From positions 806,001-870,000 of the forward strand of contig NZ_WMIE01000001.1 of assembly GCF_009711225.1 (NCBI RefSeq): a stretch of 64,000 nt of DNA, read 5' to 3'. The DNA comes from Paracoccus aestuariivivens (GTDB lineage Bacteria; Pseudomonadota; Alphaproteobacteria; Rhodobacterales; Rhodobacteraceae). Under the pieces are notes generated by a model. The model was not told where the DNA came from. It did not search any database and was given only the letters and a program-made list of their open reading frames with translations. Each line of letters starts with the position of its first letter. The first letter of the stretch is position 1. A program made the position numbers and the translations under genes. This document shows positions 19,576-27,780 of the stretch, one piece after another.

Positions 19576-21032
19576 GCGCAGCGCCGCTTGTTCTGGCGAT
19601 CGATCAAGGCACGACCAACACCAAGGCGGTGCTGGTCGATGCCTCGGGTCGCATCAATGCCCGCGCCTCGGCTCCGCTGACGACCAGCTATCCCAATCCC
19701 GGCTGGGCCGAGCAATCGGCCGAAGCGATCTGGGACAGCGTTCGCAAGGTCATCGCAGAACTCGCGCCGCAAGCGGGTGGCGTGGTCGCCATCTCGCTCG
19801 CGAACCAGCGCGAGACGCTGGTGCTGTGGGACGCGGAAACCGGCAAGCCCGTCGCTCCGGCGATCATCTGGCAATGCCGCCGCAGCGCTGCGGATTGCGC
19901 CCGTCTGCATGCCGAGGGCCATGACACCCGCGTGGTCGAACTGACCGGTCTTGGTATCAACCCGCTTTTCCCGGCCTCCAAGCTGGGCTGGGCGATGCGC
20001 AATATCCCGGGCGTCGCCGATCTGGCCGCGCAAGACCGCCTGCGGGCTGGCACGGTGGATGCTTGGCTGCTGTGGAACCTGACCGGAGGCGCAAGCTTCC
20101 TGACCGACCATTCCAACGCTTCGCGCACACAGCTTTTCGACACGGACAAGCTGGAATGGAGCGCAGAGCTTTGCGAACTCTTTGGCGCACCGATCGGTGC
20201 CCTGCCCCGCCCCGTCGCCTCGGATGCCGAGTTCGGCCTGACGGCTGATGGGGCGACCGCCCTGCCCGCGGGAATCGCGATCCGCGCGATGATGGGCGAC
20301 AGCCATGCCGCGCTTTACGGCCATGGCGTGCGCGCCCCCGGTCCGGTCAAGGCAACCTTCGGCACGGGTTCCTCGCTGATGACCCTGACGCCACAGCGCA
20401 CGGCCTCGCGCCACGGCTTGTCGGGCACCATCGCATGGAGCGACCGCAACGGCACCGCCCATGCGCTCGAAGGGAACATCACCGTCTCGGCTCAGGCCGC
20501 CGCCTTCATGGCGGGCCTTCTTGGCACCGGCAATGCACAGGCTCTGTCAGATCTGGCCCAGACGGTCGAAAGCGCCGAAGGGGTCGCCTTTGTTCCGGCT
20601 CTGGCGGGACTGGGCGCGCCGCATTGGGACGACAAGGCCACGGGGCTTGTCACCGGCATGACGCATGGCACCAAGCCCGCGCATCTGGCCCACGCGACCT
20701 TCGAGGCCATCGCACAGCAGATCGCGGACGTTTTCGCTGCGATGGAGCTGGATGTCGGCCACCCGCTGGCGGATCTTCGCGCCGACGGAGGTGCCTCGGG
20801 CAATGCCTTCCTGATGCAGCTTCAGGCCGACCTGCTGGACCGCCCGGTCCTGCGCGCCGAGGTCGAGGAGGTGGGCGCTCTTGGTGCCGCCGCCATGGCC
20901 TTTGCCGCCTTGGGTCATCCCGCCCAAGTGGCCGAAGAAAGCACCACGCGCTTTGCACCCAACATGGCCCCTGCCACGCGCGAAAACCTGCGTGACGTCT
21001 GGGCCAAGGCAATTGCCCGCGCCCGTGCATGA
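19572..21032 (+). CDS. FGGY-family carbohydrate kinase
   Basis: A 486-residue sugar kinase of the xylulokinase/glycerol kinase family. The N-terminal phosphate motif LAIDQGTTNTKAVLVD is at residues 8-23. GDSHAALYGHGV, KATFGTGSSLM and the C-terminal FGGY pattern ADGGASGNAFLMQLQADLL are all clear. I used GTG at 19572, which overlaps the transketolase stop by four bases (GTGA); an upstream in-frame ATG lies inside the transketolase gene. It should phosphorylate the ketose made by the isomerase, giving the transketolase substrate. An 11-bp hairpin follows the stop. Confidence 0.9.
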   Translation: MSAAPLVLAIDQGTTNTKAVLVDASGRINARASAPLTTSYPNPGWAEQSAEAIWDSVRKVIAELAPQAGGVVAISLANQRETLVLWDAETGKPVAPAIIWQCRRSAADCARLHAEGHDTRVVELTGLGINPLFPASKLGWAMRNIPGVADLAAQDRLRAGTVDAWLLWNLTGGASFLTDHSNASRTQLFDTDKLEWSAELCELFGAPIGALPRPVASDAEFGLTADGATALPAGIAIRAMMGDSHAALYGHGVRAPGPVKATFGTGSSLMTLTPQRTASRHGLSGTIAWSDRNGTAHALEGNITVSAQAAAFMAGLLGTGNAQALSDLAQTVESAEGVAFVPALAGLGAPHWDDKATGLVTGMTHGTKPAHLAHATFEAIAQQIADVFAAMELDVGHPLADLRADGGASGNAFLMQLQADLLDRPVLRAEVEEVGALGAAAMAFAALGHPAQVAEESTTRFAPNMAPATRENLRDVWAKAIARARA

Positions 21033-21036
21033 TCTT

Positions 21037-21066
21037 GCGGCAGAGGGATTTTTTACCCTCTGCCGC
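21037..21066 (+). terminator. Terminator of the sugar catabolic operon
   Basis: Perfect 11-bp stem, GCGGCAGAGGG with CCCTCTGCCGC, and an eight-base T-rich loop, starting five bases after the kinase stop. It separates the catabolic operon from the riboswitch-controlled gene. Confidence 0.75.
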
Positions 21067-21110
21067 GCTGCGGCACATTGAAGTCCCGAACCTGCGTTGC
21101 TATGTCGCAG

Positions 21111-21236
21111 GTATTCTCAGGGCGGGGTGCGATTCCCCACCGGCGGTGACAGCCCGCGAGCGCCCCTGCATTGCAGGGGGTCAGCAGATCCGGTGAAATT
21201 CCGGGGCCGACGGTATAGTCCGGATGGAAGAGAACC
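21111..21236 (+). promoter_or_regulatory. FMN riboswitch (RFN element)
   Basis: The conserved RFN blocks occur in order: TTCTCAGGGCGGGG near the 5' end, TTCCCCACCGGCGGT, AGCCCGCGAGC, a variable hairpin, CAGATCCGGTGAAATTCCGG, GGCCGACGGTATAGTCC and the closing GATGGAAGAGAA. This matches the consensus almost base for base. Between the aptamer and the lumazine synthase start are a GC-rich hairpin (CCCGGCC/GGCCGGG, 21244-21261) and a GGACC/GGTCC pair close to the start codon. These probably form the switch that hides the ribosome binding site or ends transcription when FMN is high. Confidence 0.96.
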
Positions 21237-21319
21237 GCGAAGATCCCGGCCCTTGGGCCGGGTCGTCGAGGCTGATGCCTTGGGACCTGAAGCAACTGAC
21301 CGCAGGGGTCCTGAATACT

Positions 21320-21799
21320 ATGACGAAGACGACCAAATCCCCCCGTATCGCTTTCATCAAGGCACGCTGGCACGCCGATGTCGTGGACCGCGCCCATGAA
21401 GGCTTCCTTGCCGAGGCAGCAAAGCTGATCCCCGGTGCCGTCACCGACGCCTTCGACGTACCCGGCGCCTTCGAGATGCCGCTGCTCGCCAAGAAGCTCG
21501 CCCAGACCGGCCGTTATGACGCAGTCGTCGCCGCTGCTTTGGTGGTCGATGGTGGCATTTATCGCCACGACTTCGTGGCCGCCGCCGTGGTCAACGGCTT
21601 GATGCAGGCGGGCATGGAAACCGGCGTGCCGTGCTTTTCGGTCTCGCTGACGCCGCACAACTATCAGGAAACCGATCTGCACACGGGCTTCTTCCGCGAG
21701 CATTTCGTCAAGAAAGGCGCCGAGGCCGCCAACGCTGTCGCGCAGATGATCGCGCTGGAAGCCTCGCTGGCTGACGTCGATCAAAGCGCCGCTGCCTAA
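21320..21799 (+). CDS. ribH: 6,7-dimethyl-8-ribityllumazine synthase, type II (RibH2)
   Basis: A 159-residue lumazine synthase, the penultimate enzyme of riboflavin synthesis. RIAFIKARWHADVVDRAHEGF, VPGAFEMPLLAKKLA, ALVVDGGIYRHDFVAAAVVNGLM and SLTPHNYQ match the decameric type II enzymes of Brucella and other alphaproteobacteria and differ from the usual icosahedral form. The start is ATG 21320, the first after the RFN element. No other riboflavin gene is adjacent. In Brucella the type II gene is also under an RFN element, so control by FMN level is expected here. Confidence 0.93.
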   Translation: MTKTTKSPRIAFIKARWHADVVDRAHEGFLAEAAKLIPGAVTDAFDVPGAFEMPLLAKKLAQTGRYDAVVAAALVVDGGIYRHDFVAAAVVNGLMQAGMETGVPCFSVSLTPHNYQETDLHTGFFREHFVKKGAEAANAVAQMIALEASLADVDQSAAA

Positions 21800-21804
21800 G
21801 TTCG

Positions 21805-21835
21805 TGTCGCCGGGCGAATTCGTCTGGCGACATTT
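21805..21835 (+). terminator. Terminator after ribH
   Basis: TGTCGCC (21805-21811) pairs with GGCGACA (21826-21832), enclosing a CGAATTCG inner dyad, and is followed by TTT. It begins six bases after the ribH stop and isolates this riboswitch unit from the next gene. Confidence 0.6.
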
Positions 21836-21888
21836 CCCGCCCTTCCCGCTACCTTGACCCACAAATCGGCAGTTCCGAGGGGAAGCGT

Positions 21889-22653
21889 ATGGGTTGGAGC
21901 GCGGCTCAATACTCGAAATTTCTGGACGACCGAACGCGGCCCGCCCGTGATCTTTTGTCGGCAGTACCGCTTCAGTCACCGGCGCATATTGTCGATCTGG
22001 GATGCGGTCCGGGAAACTCGACCGCCCTTCTGACAGATAGGTACCCGCAAGCGCGGGTGGTCGGTGTCGATTCAGACCCCGACATGATCGCGGCAGCACA
22101 GAAAGCCCTGCCGGCCTGCGAGTTCGCGAAAGAACGGATCGAGACGTGGCGGTCGCCTGTCCCTGCGGACCTGATCTTTGCGAATGCCTCGTTGCAATGG
22201 GTGGACAATCACGAGACGTTGTTTCCCGAACTTCTGGACCAGATCGCGCCCGGCGGCGTTCTGGCCGTGCAAATGCCGGATAATCTGGATGAGCCGTCGC
22301 ATCGCGCGATGCGTCAGGTGGCATCGAACCCACGCTGGGAGTCACGACTGGCCAAGGCCAACGCCCGCCGTCAGCCGTTGATTGCGCCACATACCTTGTA
22401 TGGCCTGCTCCGCGAGAAGGTCGCGCGGCTGGATATCTGGCGGACGACATATCACTTCGAACTCGCAGGGATTGACGCCATCATCGAGTGGTTCAAAGGT
22501 TCGGCACTAAGGCCTTATCTTGAGGCCCTAACTCCGGAGGAAGCTGCCGATTTTCTGTTGGCCTACCGTGAGTTGATCGCGCCTTCCTACCCCGAGAGCG
22601 ATGGAATGACGCTGCTACCCTTCCCGCGCTATTTTTTCGTCGCGCAGCGTTAG
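21889..22653 (+). CDS. tam: Trans-aconitate 2-methyltransferase
   Basis: A 254-residue SAM-dependent methyltransferase. The SAM site IVDLGCGPGNSTALL is at about 34-48, and the Tam-specific stretches WSAAQYSKFLDDRTRPARDLL, ASLQWVDNHETLFPELLDQIAPGGVLAVQMPDN and LLPFPRYFFVAQR are present. Tam methylates trans-aconitate, a by-product that inhibits aconitase. The ATG follows GAGGGGAAG. It stands alone between the lumazine synthase and the epimerase genes. Confidence 0.92.
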   Translation: MGWSAAQYSKFLDDRTRPARDLLSAVPLQSPAHIVDLGCGPGNSTALLTDRYPQARVVGVDSDPDMIAAAQKALPACEFAKERIETWRSPVPADLIFANASLQWVDNHETLFPELLDQIAPGGVLAVQMPDNLDEPSHRAMRQVASNPRWESRLAKANARRQPLIAPHTLYGLLREKVARLDIWRTTYHFELAGIDAIIEWFKGSALRPYLEALTPEEAADFLLAYRELIAPSYPESDGMTLLPFPRYFFVAQR

Positions 22654-22741
22654 GGTTACCGCTGTTCCGCAATCCGACGCGATGCTTGTCCGTCGCGTCA
22701 TGCTCGCCTAGGGTCCGCCGGAAAGTGAACAGGAGTCCCAG

Positions 22742-23617
22742 ATGATCACGCTTCAATCCGGCAGCTATCGCCTTACCGTCGCCCCCGAATATGGCGCGAC
22801 GATCCTGTCTGCCGAATGGCTGGGGCGAGATGAGTGGAAGCCGGTGCTCGAGCCTTTGGCATCTCCAGAGAACGGACTGAAAGCAGGCTGCTTCGTCATG
22901 GCACCATTTGCCAATCGTATTGACCATGGCCACTTCTTTTTTGACGGGAAAAGCTTCCAGCTTCCCATCAACAATATCCCTGAAGACATGGCCATTCACG
23001 GATTTGCCCGTAATCATGTCTGGAAGGTCACCGAGCAAGCCGCAGACCATGTGCTACTTGTGCTTGATCTGAACGAGCCGAGCTTGCCATGGCAGTTCAC
23101 TTTGGTGCAACAGATCTCGATTGCTGCAGATGGTATCAAGGTTGCGCTCCACATCACCAACCTTGGTGATGCGCCAATGCCATTTGGCTTTGGGCTGCAT
23201 CCGTGGTTTCCTAAACCCGCCGAAACCTACCTGAGTTTTGCATCGGACGGAGCACATACCCGCGATGCGCGCGGGCTGCCGCTGCCTGATTTGCACCCCG
23301 TGCAAGGGATGTCCGAAAACGATCAGAAAGCACTGGATGGTTTGCCATGGTTTGACGCCTGCATCGGAGGCTGGAATCCCCGCAAGGCCGTGCTTCGCTG
23401 GCCTGAATACGAGGTCGCCCTGAGCGCCTCGGGCGCGTTACGCCACCTGCATGTCTATAATCCCGATGATCGTCCGGTCGTTTGCGCCGAGCCGGTCAGC
23501 CATCTGCCTGACGTCATCAATCGGCCCGAATTGGGTGAGGACGCGCAAATGACAGTGCTGGCACCCGGCGAAACTCTGTCCGGGAAAATGCATTTGGCGG
23601 CGCGACCGATAGGCTAG
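22742..23617 (+). CDS. Aldose 1-epimerase
   Basis: A 291-residue mutarotase-fold protein. KAGCFVMAPFANRIDHGHF carries the substrate-binding arginine, AIHGFARNHVWKV the first histidine, and FGFGLHPWFPKP the catalytic histidine. It interconverts alpha and beta anomers of a sugar. A GGAG stands just before the ATG at 22742. The gene ends six bases from the convergent AraC regulator. The nearby pentose island may be its metabolic context, but it is not in that operon. Confidence 0.87.
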   Translation: MITLQSGSYRLTVAPEYGATILSAEWLGRDEWKPVLEPLASPENGLKAGCFVMAPFANRIDHGHFFFDGKSFQLPINNIPEDMAIHGFARNHVWKVTEQAADHVLLVLDLNEPSLPWQFTLVQQISIAADGIKVALHITNLGDAPMPFGFGLHPWFPKPAETYLSFASDGAHTRDARGLPLPDLHPVQGMSENDQKALDGLPWFDACIGGWNPRKAVLRWPEYEVALSASGALRHLHVYNPDDRPVVCAEPVSHLPDVINRPELGEDAQMTVLAPGETLSGKMHLAARPIG

Positions 23618-23623
23618 GCACGG

Positions 23624-24502
23624 TCAGGGCCACGCCGCGTAGCTTGTTGTGGCGTTAGGTCGGCGCGAAAGTGCGCCCATCCGGTGGGCGCGCGGCGAAA
23701 GGCCCGTCATGCGTTTGAAAAATCTGCTGAAATAGGCGGGGTCGCCGAATCCGAGCGTCTCGGCGATCTCGCTGATCTGAAGCGCAGTCTGGTCAAGTAA
23801 CCGGATCGCCTCGGCCGCAAGGCGCTGGTTGATGAACTCCATCGGTGAGCGCCCTGTCGCGCGGCGGATGGCCGTGTTCAGGCGGTCCGGACTGACACCC
23901 AAAAGCCGGGCATAATCGGCAACGGACCAGTGCTGGCGCGCGTGCAGTTCGACCAGATGCGCAAATCCACGCACGACGCTGCGTGGAGTGGGACGCGAAA
24001 TGTGGTTCAAAGAGGTGGCCAAACGCCAGACTTCGATCAGAAGCAGCGCCAGATGGTGGCGGACCACTTCATGCGCGCCGGGCGCGTGGTTGCGCAATTC
24101 CGCCTCGATCGAGGTCAGCATTGCAGTCAATCTGGACGCCTCCGGTTTTCCGATCCCTGCCCCAATGATCGGTCTTGCGATGGCATCGCGCACGGGAACA
24201 AACAGCGCCCCGTTTGGCATGGCTGACGCGAGAATGGTATCGTCGGCAGACAATGCCCCCCCTTCCGCCCCCGCCTCGAACAGGATGGAGCCAGTCTCTC
24301 CGGCGGGAACAAAGGTGATCGAGGGGGCATCCAGCATCACGGAATATTGGCCAAGGCGGATACTGCCGCTGCCCGAAACCAAAACAAAAATCCGATTGCG
24401 CCTGCCCCTGAACGTCCATTCGTTGCGCAACAGGCTGCCGACGAACAGTTGGGCCTCGACAGAGTGAGGTACAGATGGAGCGCTGATTTGGCTGACGGAC
24501 AT
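23624..24502 (-). CDS. AraC-family transcriptional regulator
   Basis: A 292-residue regulator. The N-terminal half is a cupin-like ligand domain (LVSGSGSIRLGQYSVMLDAPSITFVPAGE), and the last 100 residues hold the double HTH, with WSVADYARLLGVSPDRLNTAIRRATGRSPMEFINQRL and ISEIAETLGFGDPAYFSRFFKRMTGLSPRAHR. It is divergent from the branched-chain-type ABC operon, with 166 bases between them. It is therefore the likely activator of that operon and its aldehyde dehydrogenase. The inducer is unknown. Confidence 0.88.
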   Translation of the reverse strand: MSVSQISAPSVPHSVEAQLFVGSLLRNEWTFRGRRNRIFVLVSGSGSIRLGQYSVMLDAPSITFVPAGETGSILFEAGAEGGALSADDTILASAMPNGALFVPVRDAIARPIIGAGIGKPEASRLTAMLTSIEAELRNHAPGAHEVVRHHLALLLIEVWRLATSLNHISRPTPRSVVRGFAHLVELHARQHWSVADYARLLGVSPDRLNTAIRRATGRSPMEFINQRLAAEAIRLLDQTALQISEIAETLGFGDPAYFSRFFKRMTGLSPRAHRMGALSRRPNATTSYAAWP

Positions 24503-24668
24503 AAAATCAACATGCCATGACCCGTGAAAAGTGCAAGTTTCTCTTGTAAAAGTCTATTCTTACGCCATTCGCATGGGCGTATCGTTTCCCGAACCAGACA
24601 GACCGTGGGGGGAGCCATGTCTTCTGGGCGGAGGGCCCGCGCCAAGCGGGCAATGAGGAGGAGACGTC

Positions 24669-25892
24669 ATGATCAGCTTGAAACGCAGGGATATCCTGCG
24701 CTCGGGTGTTGCTGCCGCTGCTTTTGTCAGCAGTATTGGCCGGAGTTGGGCGCAAGACCGAAAGTCCGTCCGCATCGGCTATGCCATTTCCAAGACCGGA
24801 CCCAATGCAGGGGGTGCAGGTATCACGACCCTGCCGAATTACCTTCTTTGGGCCAAGGAGGTGCAGGACGCGGGCGGATTGGAGTTACCCGACGGCAGCC
24901 GCCTGCCCCTTGAAGTGGTCGAATATGACGACCGCTCCTCGGCCGAAGAGGTCGTCCGCGCCGTTGAACGGTTGGCAAACGAAGACAAGGTCGATTTCAT
25001 CCTTGCGCCATGGGGTACGGGCTTCAATCTGGCCGCAGCACCTTTGTTTGACCGTTATGGCTTTCCGCAGCTTGCCGTTTCGGCGGTGACCGACAAGGCA
25101 CCGCAATTCGTTCAGCGCTGGAAGAAAAGCTTCTGGATGCTCGGCGGCGGGCATGACTACGCAAAAGCACTCGCAACCATCATCGCCGAGGCATCCAAGG
25201 CCGGAACCTTGAACGGCAAAGTCGCCATGGTTTCCGTCGCCGATGGCTTCGGAATTGATCTGGTCACGGCCGCCCGACCCGCATTCCAAGCTGCCGCTCT
25301 CGAGATCGTCTATGACAAGACCTATCCAATCGGAACATCCGATTTCACGCCAATGATCAACGAGGCCAAGGCCAGCGGCGCGGATAGTTTCGTTGCATTC
25401 TCCTATCCGCCGGATACTTTCGCGCTGACCCAGCAGTCGCAGATCGCAGACTTCAATCCCAAGCTGTTGTACCTAGGTGTCGGGACAAGTTTTCCGGTCT
25501 ATTCAAAGAATAACGGCGCAAACGCGACCGGCATACTCAGCCTTGGCGGGGTCGATCCGACGAGCGAAGCGAACGCGGATTATCGTACGCGCCACGAGGC
25601 AGCGACGGGAATTGCGCCGGATTACTGGGCCAGCGTGATCACCTACGCCAGCCTCCAGATGCTGCAAGAGGCCATTCGCCGCAAAGGTCTGGATCGCGAG
25701 GCGGTGGCTGCCGAGATCGCCAGCGGAAGCTTTGAAACGGTGCTGGGCGAAACGAAGTTGGAGGACAACCAGCTTCGCAAGATCTGGTGGGTCGGTCAGT
25801 GGCAGAATGGCAAATTCGTCGGCGTTGCCCCCGGCGATCATGCCGGTGCAAGCCCGCTGATCCTTCCGCGTCAGGCATGGCAAAAAGCTTGA
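24669..25892 (+). CDS. Branched-chain-type ABC substrate-binding protein
   Basis: A 407-residue periplasmic binding protein of the LivJ/peripla_BP_6 type. The N-terminus is a signal sequence with KRRDIL and AAAFVSSIGRSWA, which may be Tat-like. The mature protein reads IRIGYAISKTGPNAGGAG, LEVVEYDDRSSAEEVVRAVERL, DFILAPWGTGF and ALTQQSQIADFNPKLLYLGVGTSF. Such proteins bind amino acids, amides, or aromatic acids. A GGAGGAG precedes the ATG. With an aromatic-type aldehyde dehydrogenase at the operon end, an aromatic acid or aldehyde-derived ligand is plausible but not shown. Confidence 0.88.
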   Translation: MISLKRRDILRSGVAAAAFVSSIGRSWAQDRKSVRIGYAISKTGPNAGGAGITTLPNYLLWAKEVQDAGGLELPDGSRLPLEVVEYDDRSSAEEVVRAVERLANEDKVDFILAPWGTGFNLAAAPLFDRYGFPQLAVSAVTDKAPQFVQRWKKSFWMLGGGHDYAKALATIIAEASKAGTLNGKVAMVSVADGFGIDLVTAARPAFQAAALEIVYDKTYPIGTSDFTPMINEAKASGADSFVAFSYPPDTFALTQQSQIADFNPKLLYLGVGTSFPVYSKNNGANATGILSLGGVDPTSEANADYRTRHEAATGIAPDYWASVITYASLQMLQEAIRRKGLDREAVAAEIASGSFETVLGETKLEDNQLRKIWWVGQWQNGKFVGVAPGDHAGASPLILPRQAWQKA

Positions 25893-25960
25893 TTGCATCC
25901 CGCTGAAGCGCGGCCCGACCCGACCGGCTATCGTGGCCAACCGACCGAAAGGAAATGCAG

Positions 25961-26833
25961 ATGCTCGTCACGGCCATTCTGTCCGGGCTGGTGCTGGGTG
26001 GGACTTACGCGCTTCTCGCGATGGGTCTGACGCTGCAATACGGAATCGCGAGGATCATGAATCTGGCCTATGGCGAGCTGATCATCGTGGCCGCATTTCT
26101 GGCCTATACCTTGTTCGCCACTCTCGGACTAAGCCCTGTCTGGACGCTGTTCATCGCAATTCCCGCCGGATTTGCTTTGGGTTGGGGCATCTACGGAGTC
26201 CTGATGCAGCCACTCGTTCGCCGCGCCCGAACGCCCGCTGGTCTGGAGATCGACTCGATCCTTGCCACATTCGGACTGCTTTTCGTGATCCAAGGGCTGC
26301 TGCTGGTAAGCTTCGGAGCAAATTTCACCAGCTACAGCTATCTGAATGTTGCTGTTGACGTGTTTGGAACGAAACTGGCCGCAAACCGGCTGATCGCACT
26401 GGCCTTGGCCGTCGTTCTGGGCGGGGCGATCTACTTCGCCCTGACCCGCACCTTATGGGGGACCGCACTTCGCGCGGTTTCGGTCTCGCCCGTATCCGCA
26501 TCATTGGTCGGAATAGATGTCGACCGCGCAGCCCGTACCGCCTTCGCATTAGGAGGCGCGTTAGCTGCCGCGGGCGGGGTGGTGATCTCGATGTACCAGA
26601 CTTTCACGGCGACATCCGGCGTGGTGTTCACGATGAAAGCGCTGATTATCGTCATCATGGGGGGCGTTGGAAACATCCTCGGCGCGCTATCTGCCGGGCT
26701 GGTCCTGGGTCTGGCCGAAACCTTGGTCGCGACCTATGTCGATCCGGGCCTGACACTGGCCACAACCTATGGTCTTTTCATTGCCATTCTACTGTGGCGT
26801 CCGACCGGACTGTTCGGGAGGGCGGCGCGTTGA
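25961..26833 (+). CDS. Branched-chain-type ABC permease (LivH family)
   Basis: A 290-residue membrane protein with about eight helices. LVLGGTYALLAMGLTLQYGIARIMNLAYGELII is the LivH opening and MKALIIVIMGGVGNILGALSAGLVLGLAETL its closing signature. The ATG at 25961 was preferred over one six bases earlier, because the AAAGGA at 25948-25953 is then at proper distance. It overlaps the next permease by four bases. Confidence 0.9.
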   Translation: MLVTAILSGLVLGGTYALLAMGLTLQYGIARIMNLAYGELIIVAAFLAYTLFATLGLSPVWTLFIAIPAGFALGWGIYGVLMQPLVRRARTPAGLEIDSILATFGLLFVIQGLLLVSFGANFTSYSYLNVAVDVFGTKLAANRLIALALAVVLGGAIYFALTRTLWGTALRAVSVSPVSASLVGIDVDRAARTAFALGGALAAAGGVVISMYQTFTATSGVVFTMKALIIVIMGGVGNILGALSAGLVLGLAETLVATYVDPGLTLATTYGLFIAILLWRPTGLFGRAAR

Positions 26834-27780
26834 CCTCTCGTTTGCTGTGCCAGATCACGGGTTTCCTTACCATCATCATCGCACTGACCGCCCTACCCTT
26901 CTTTGTCGGTCCTTACACGATAACACTGATGATCGGCATGCTGGGCTATGTCGCTTTGGCCATCGCATGGGCAATGTTTTCAGGGCCGACACGCTATGTT
27001 TCGCTGGCAACCGTCGCGTTCTTCGGCATCGGCGCCTACGCCTGCGCGGTTTTCAACGAAAGCCTGCCCTATCCGCTGCTTCTGCTTGTGGCTGGCCTGA
27101 TCGGTCTGGCCGTCGCGTTGGTCGTCGGGCTTGCCACTCTGCGTCTGGCCGGAGTCTATTTCGTCATCTTCACATTCGGGCTTGCCGAGCTGGTCCGGCA
27201 GCTTGTGACATGGTTCGAAGTCAATATCACCGGAACCTTGGGGCGCTACATCTTCCTTCCGGTCACGCCAGAGGGCATCTACTGGCAATTGTTGGCGCTT
27301 TCGGCCTTTGCCTTTGCCATCTCATGGCTGATCGGCCGGTCACGGCTGGGGCTGGCGTTAAAGGTCATCGGCGAAGACGAGGTCGTCGCCGCCCATTGCG
27401 GTATCGCCATCGCGCGGATCAAGCTGGCGTTGTTCGCCCTCAGCGCAGTCATCATGACACTGGTAGGCGCGATCCAGGCGCCCCGTTGGACCTATGTCGA
27501 GCCGTCGATCGCCTTCAATCCGACAATCTCGTTCCTGACCCTGATCATGGCGCTTCTGGGCGGAGCAAACAGGCTGATGGGGCCTATCATGGGTGCCGTG
27601 CCCCTGTTCTTGCTGTTTGAATGGCTTTCCGCCAATTTCCCGAACCACTACTCGATCATTCTGGGCTTGGTGTTCATCACGATCGTCTTTGTCCTGCCGA
27701 ATGGTGTGCTGGATTTCGTCGAAAAGGGTTTGACCCACCGCATCACTGCTGCAGCAAAACCGGCCGAGGTCCAGAAATGA
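26830..27780 (+). CDS. Branched-chain-type ABC permease (LivM family)
   Basis: A 316-residue permease with the LivM pattern: SLATVAFFGIGAYACAVF, LRLAGVYFVIFTFGLAELVRQL and ALKVIGEDEVVAAHCGIAIARIKLALFALSA. The start is a TTG at 26830 overlapping the LivH-type stop; the upstream in-frame ATG lies inside that gene and would add non-family sequence. The stop overlaps the ATPase gene by four bases. It forms the heterodimeric channel with the preceding protein. Confidence 0.88.
   Translation: MTSRLLCQITGFLTIIIALTALPFFVGPYTITLMIGMLGYVALAIAWAMFSGPTRYVSLATVAFFGIGAYACAVFNESLPYPLLLLVAGLIGLAVALVVGLATLRLAGVYFVIFTFGLAELVRQLVTWFEVNITGTLGRYIFLPVTPEGIYWQLLALSAFAFAISWLIGRSRLGLALKVIGEDEVVAAHCGIAIARIKLALFALSAVIMTLVGAIQAPRWTYVEPSIAFNPTISFLTLIMALLGGANRLMGPIMGAVPLFLLFEWLSANFPNHYSIILGLVFITIVFVLPNGVLDFVEKGLTHRITAAAKPAEVQK

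Noticed and set aside
23624-24502. AraC regulator as controller of the sugar island
   Set aside because: It is divergent from the Liv-type operon, and the sugar island has its own DeoR gene and matching operator-like repeats.
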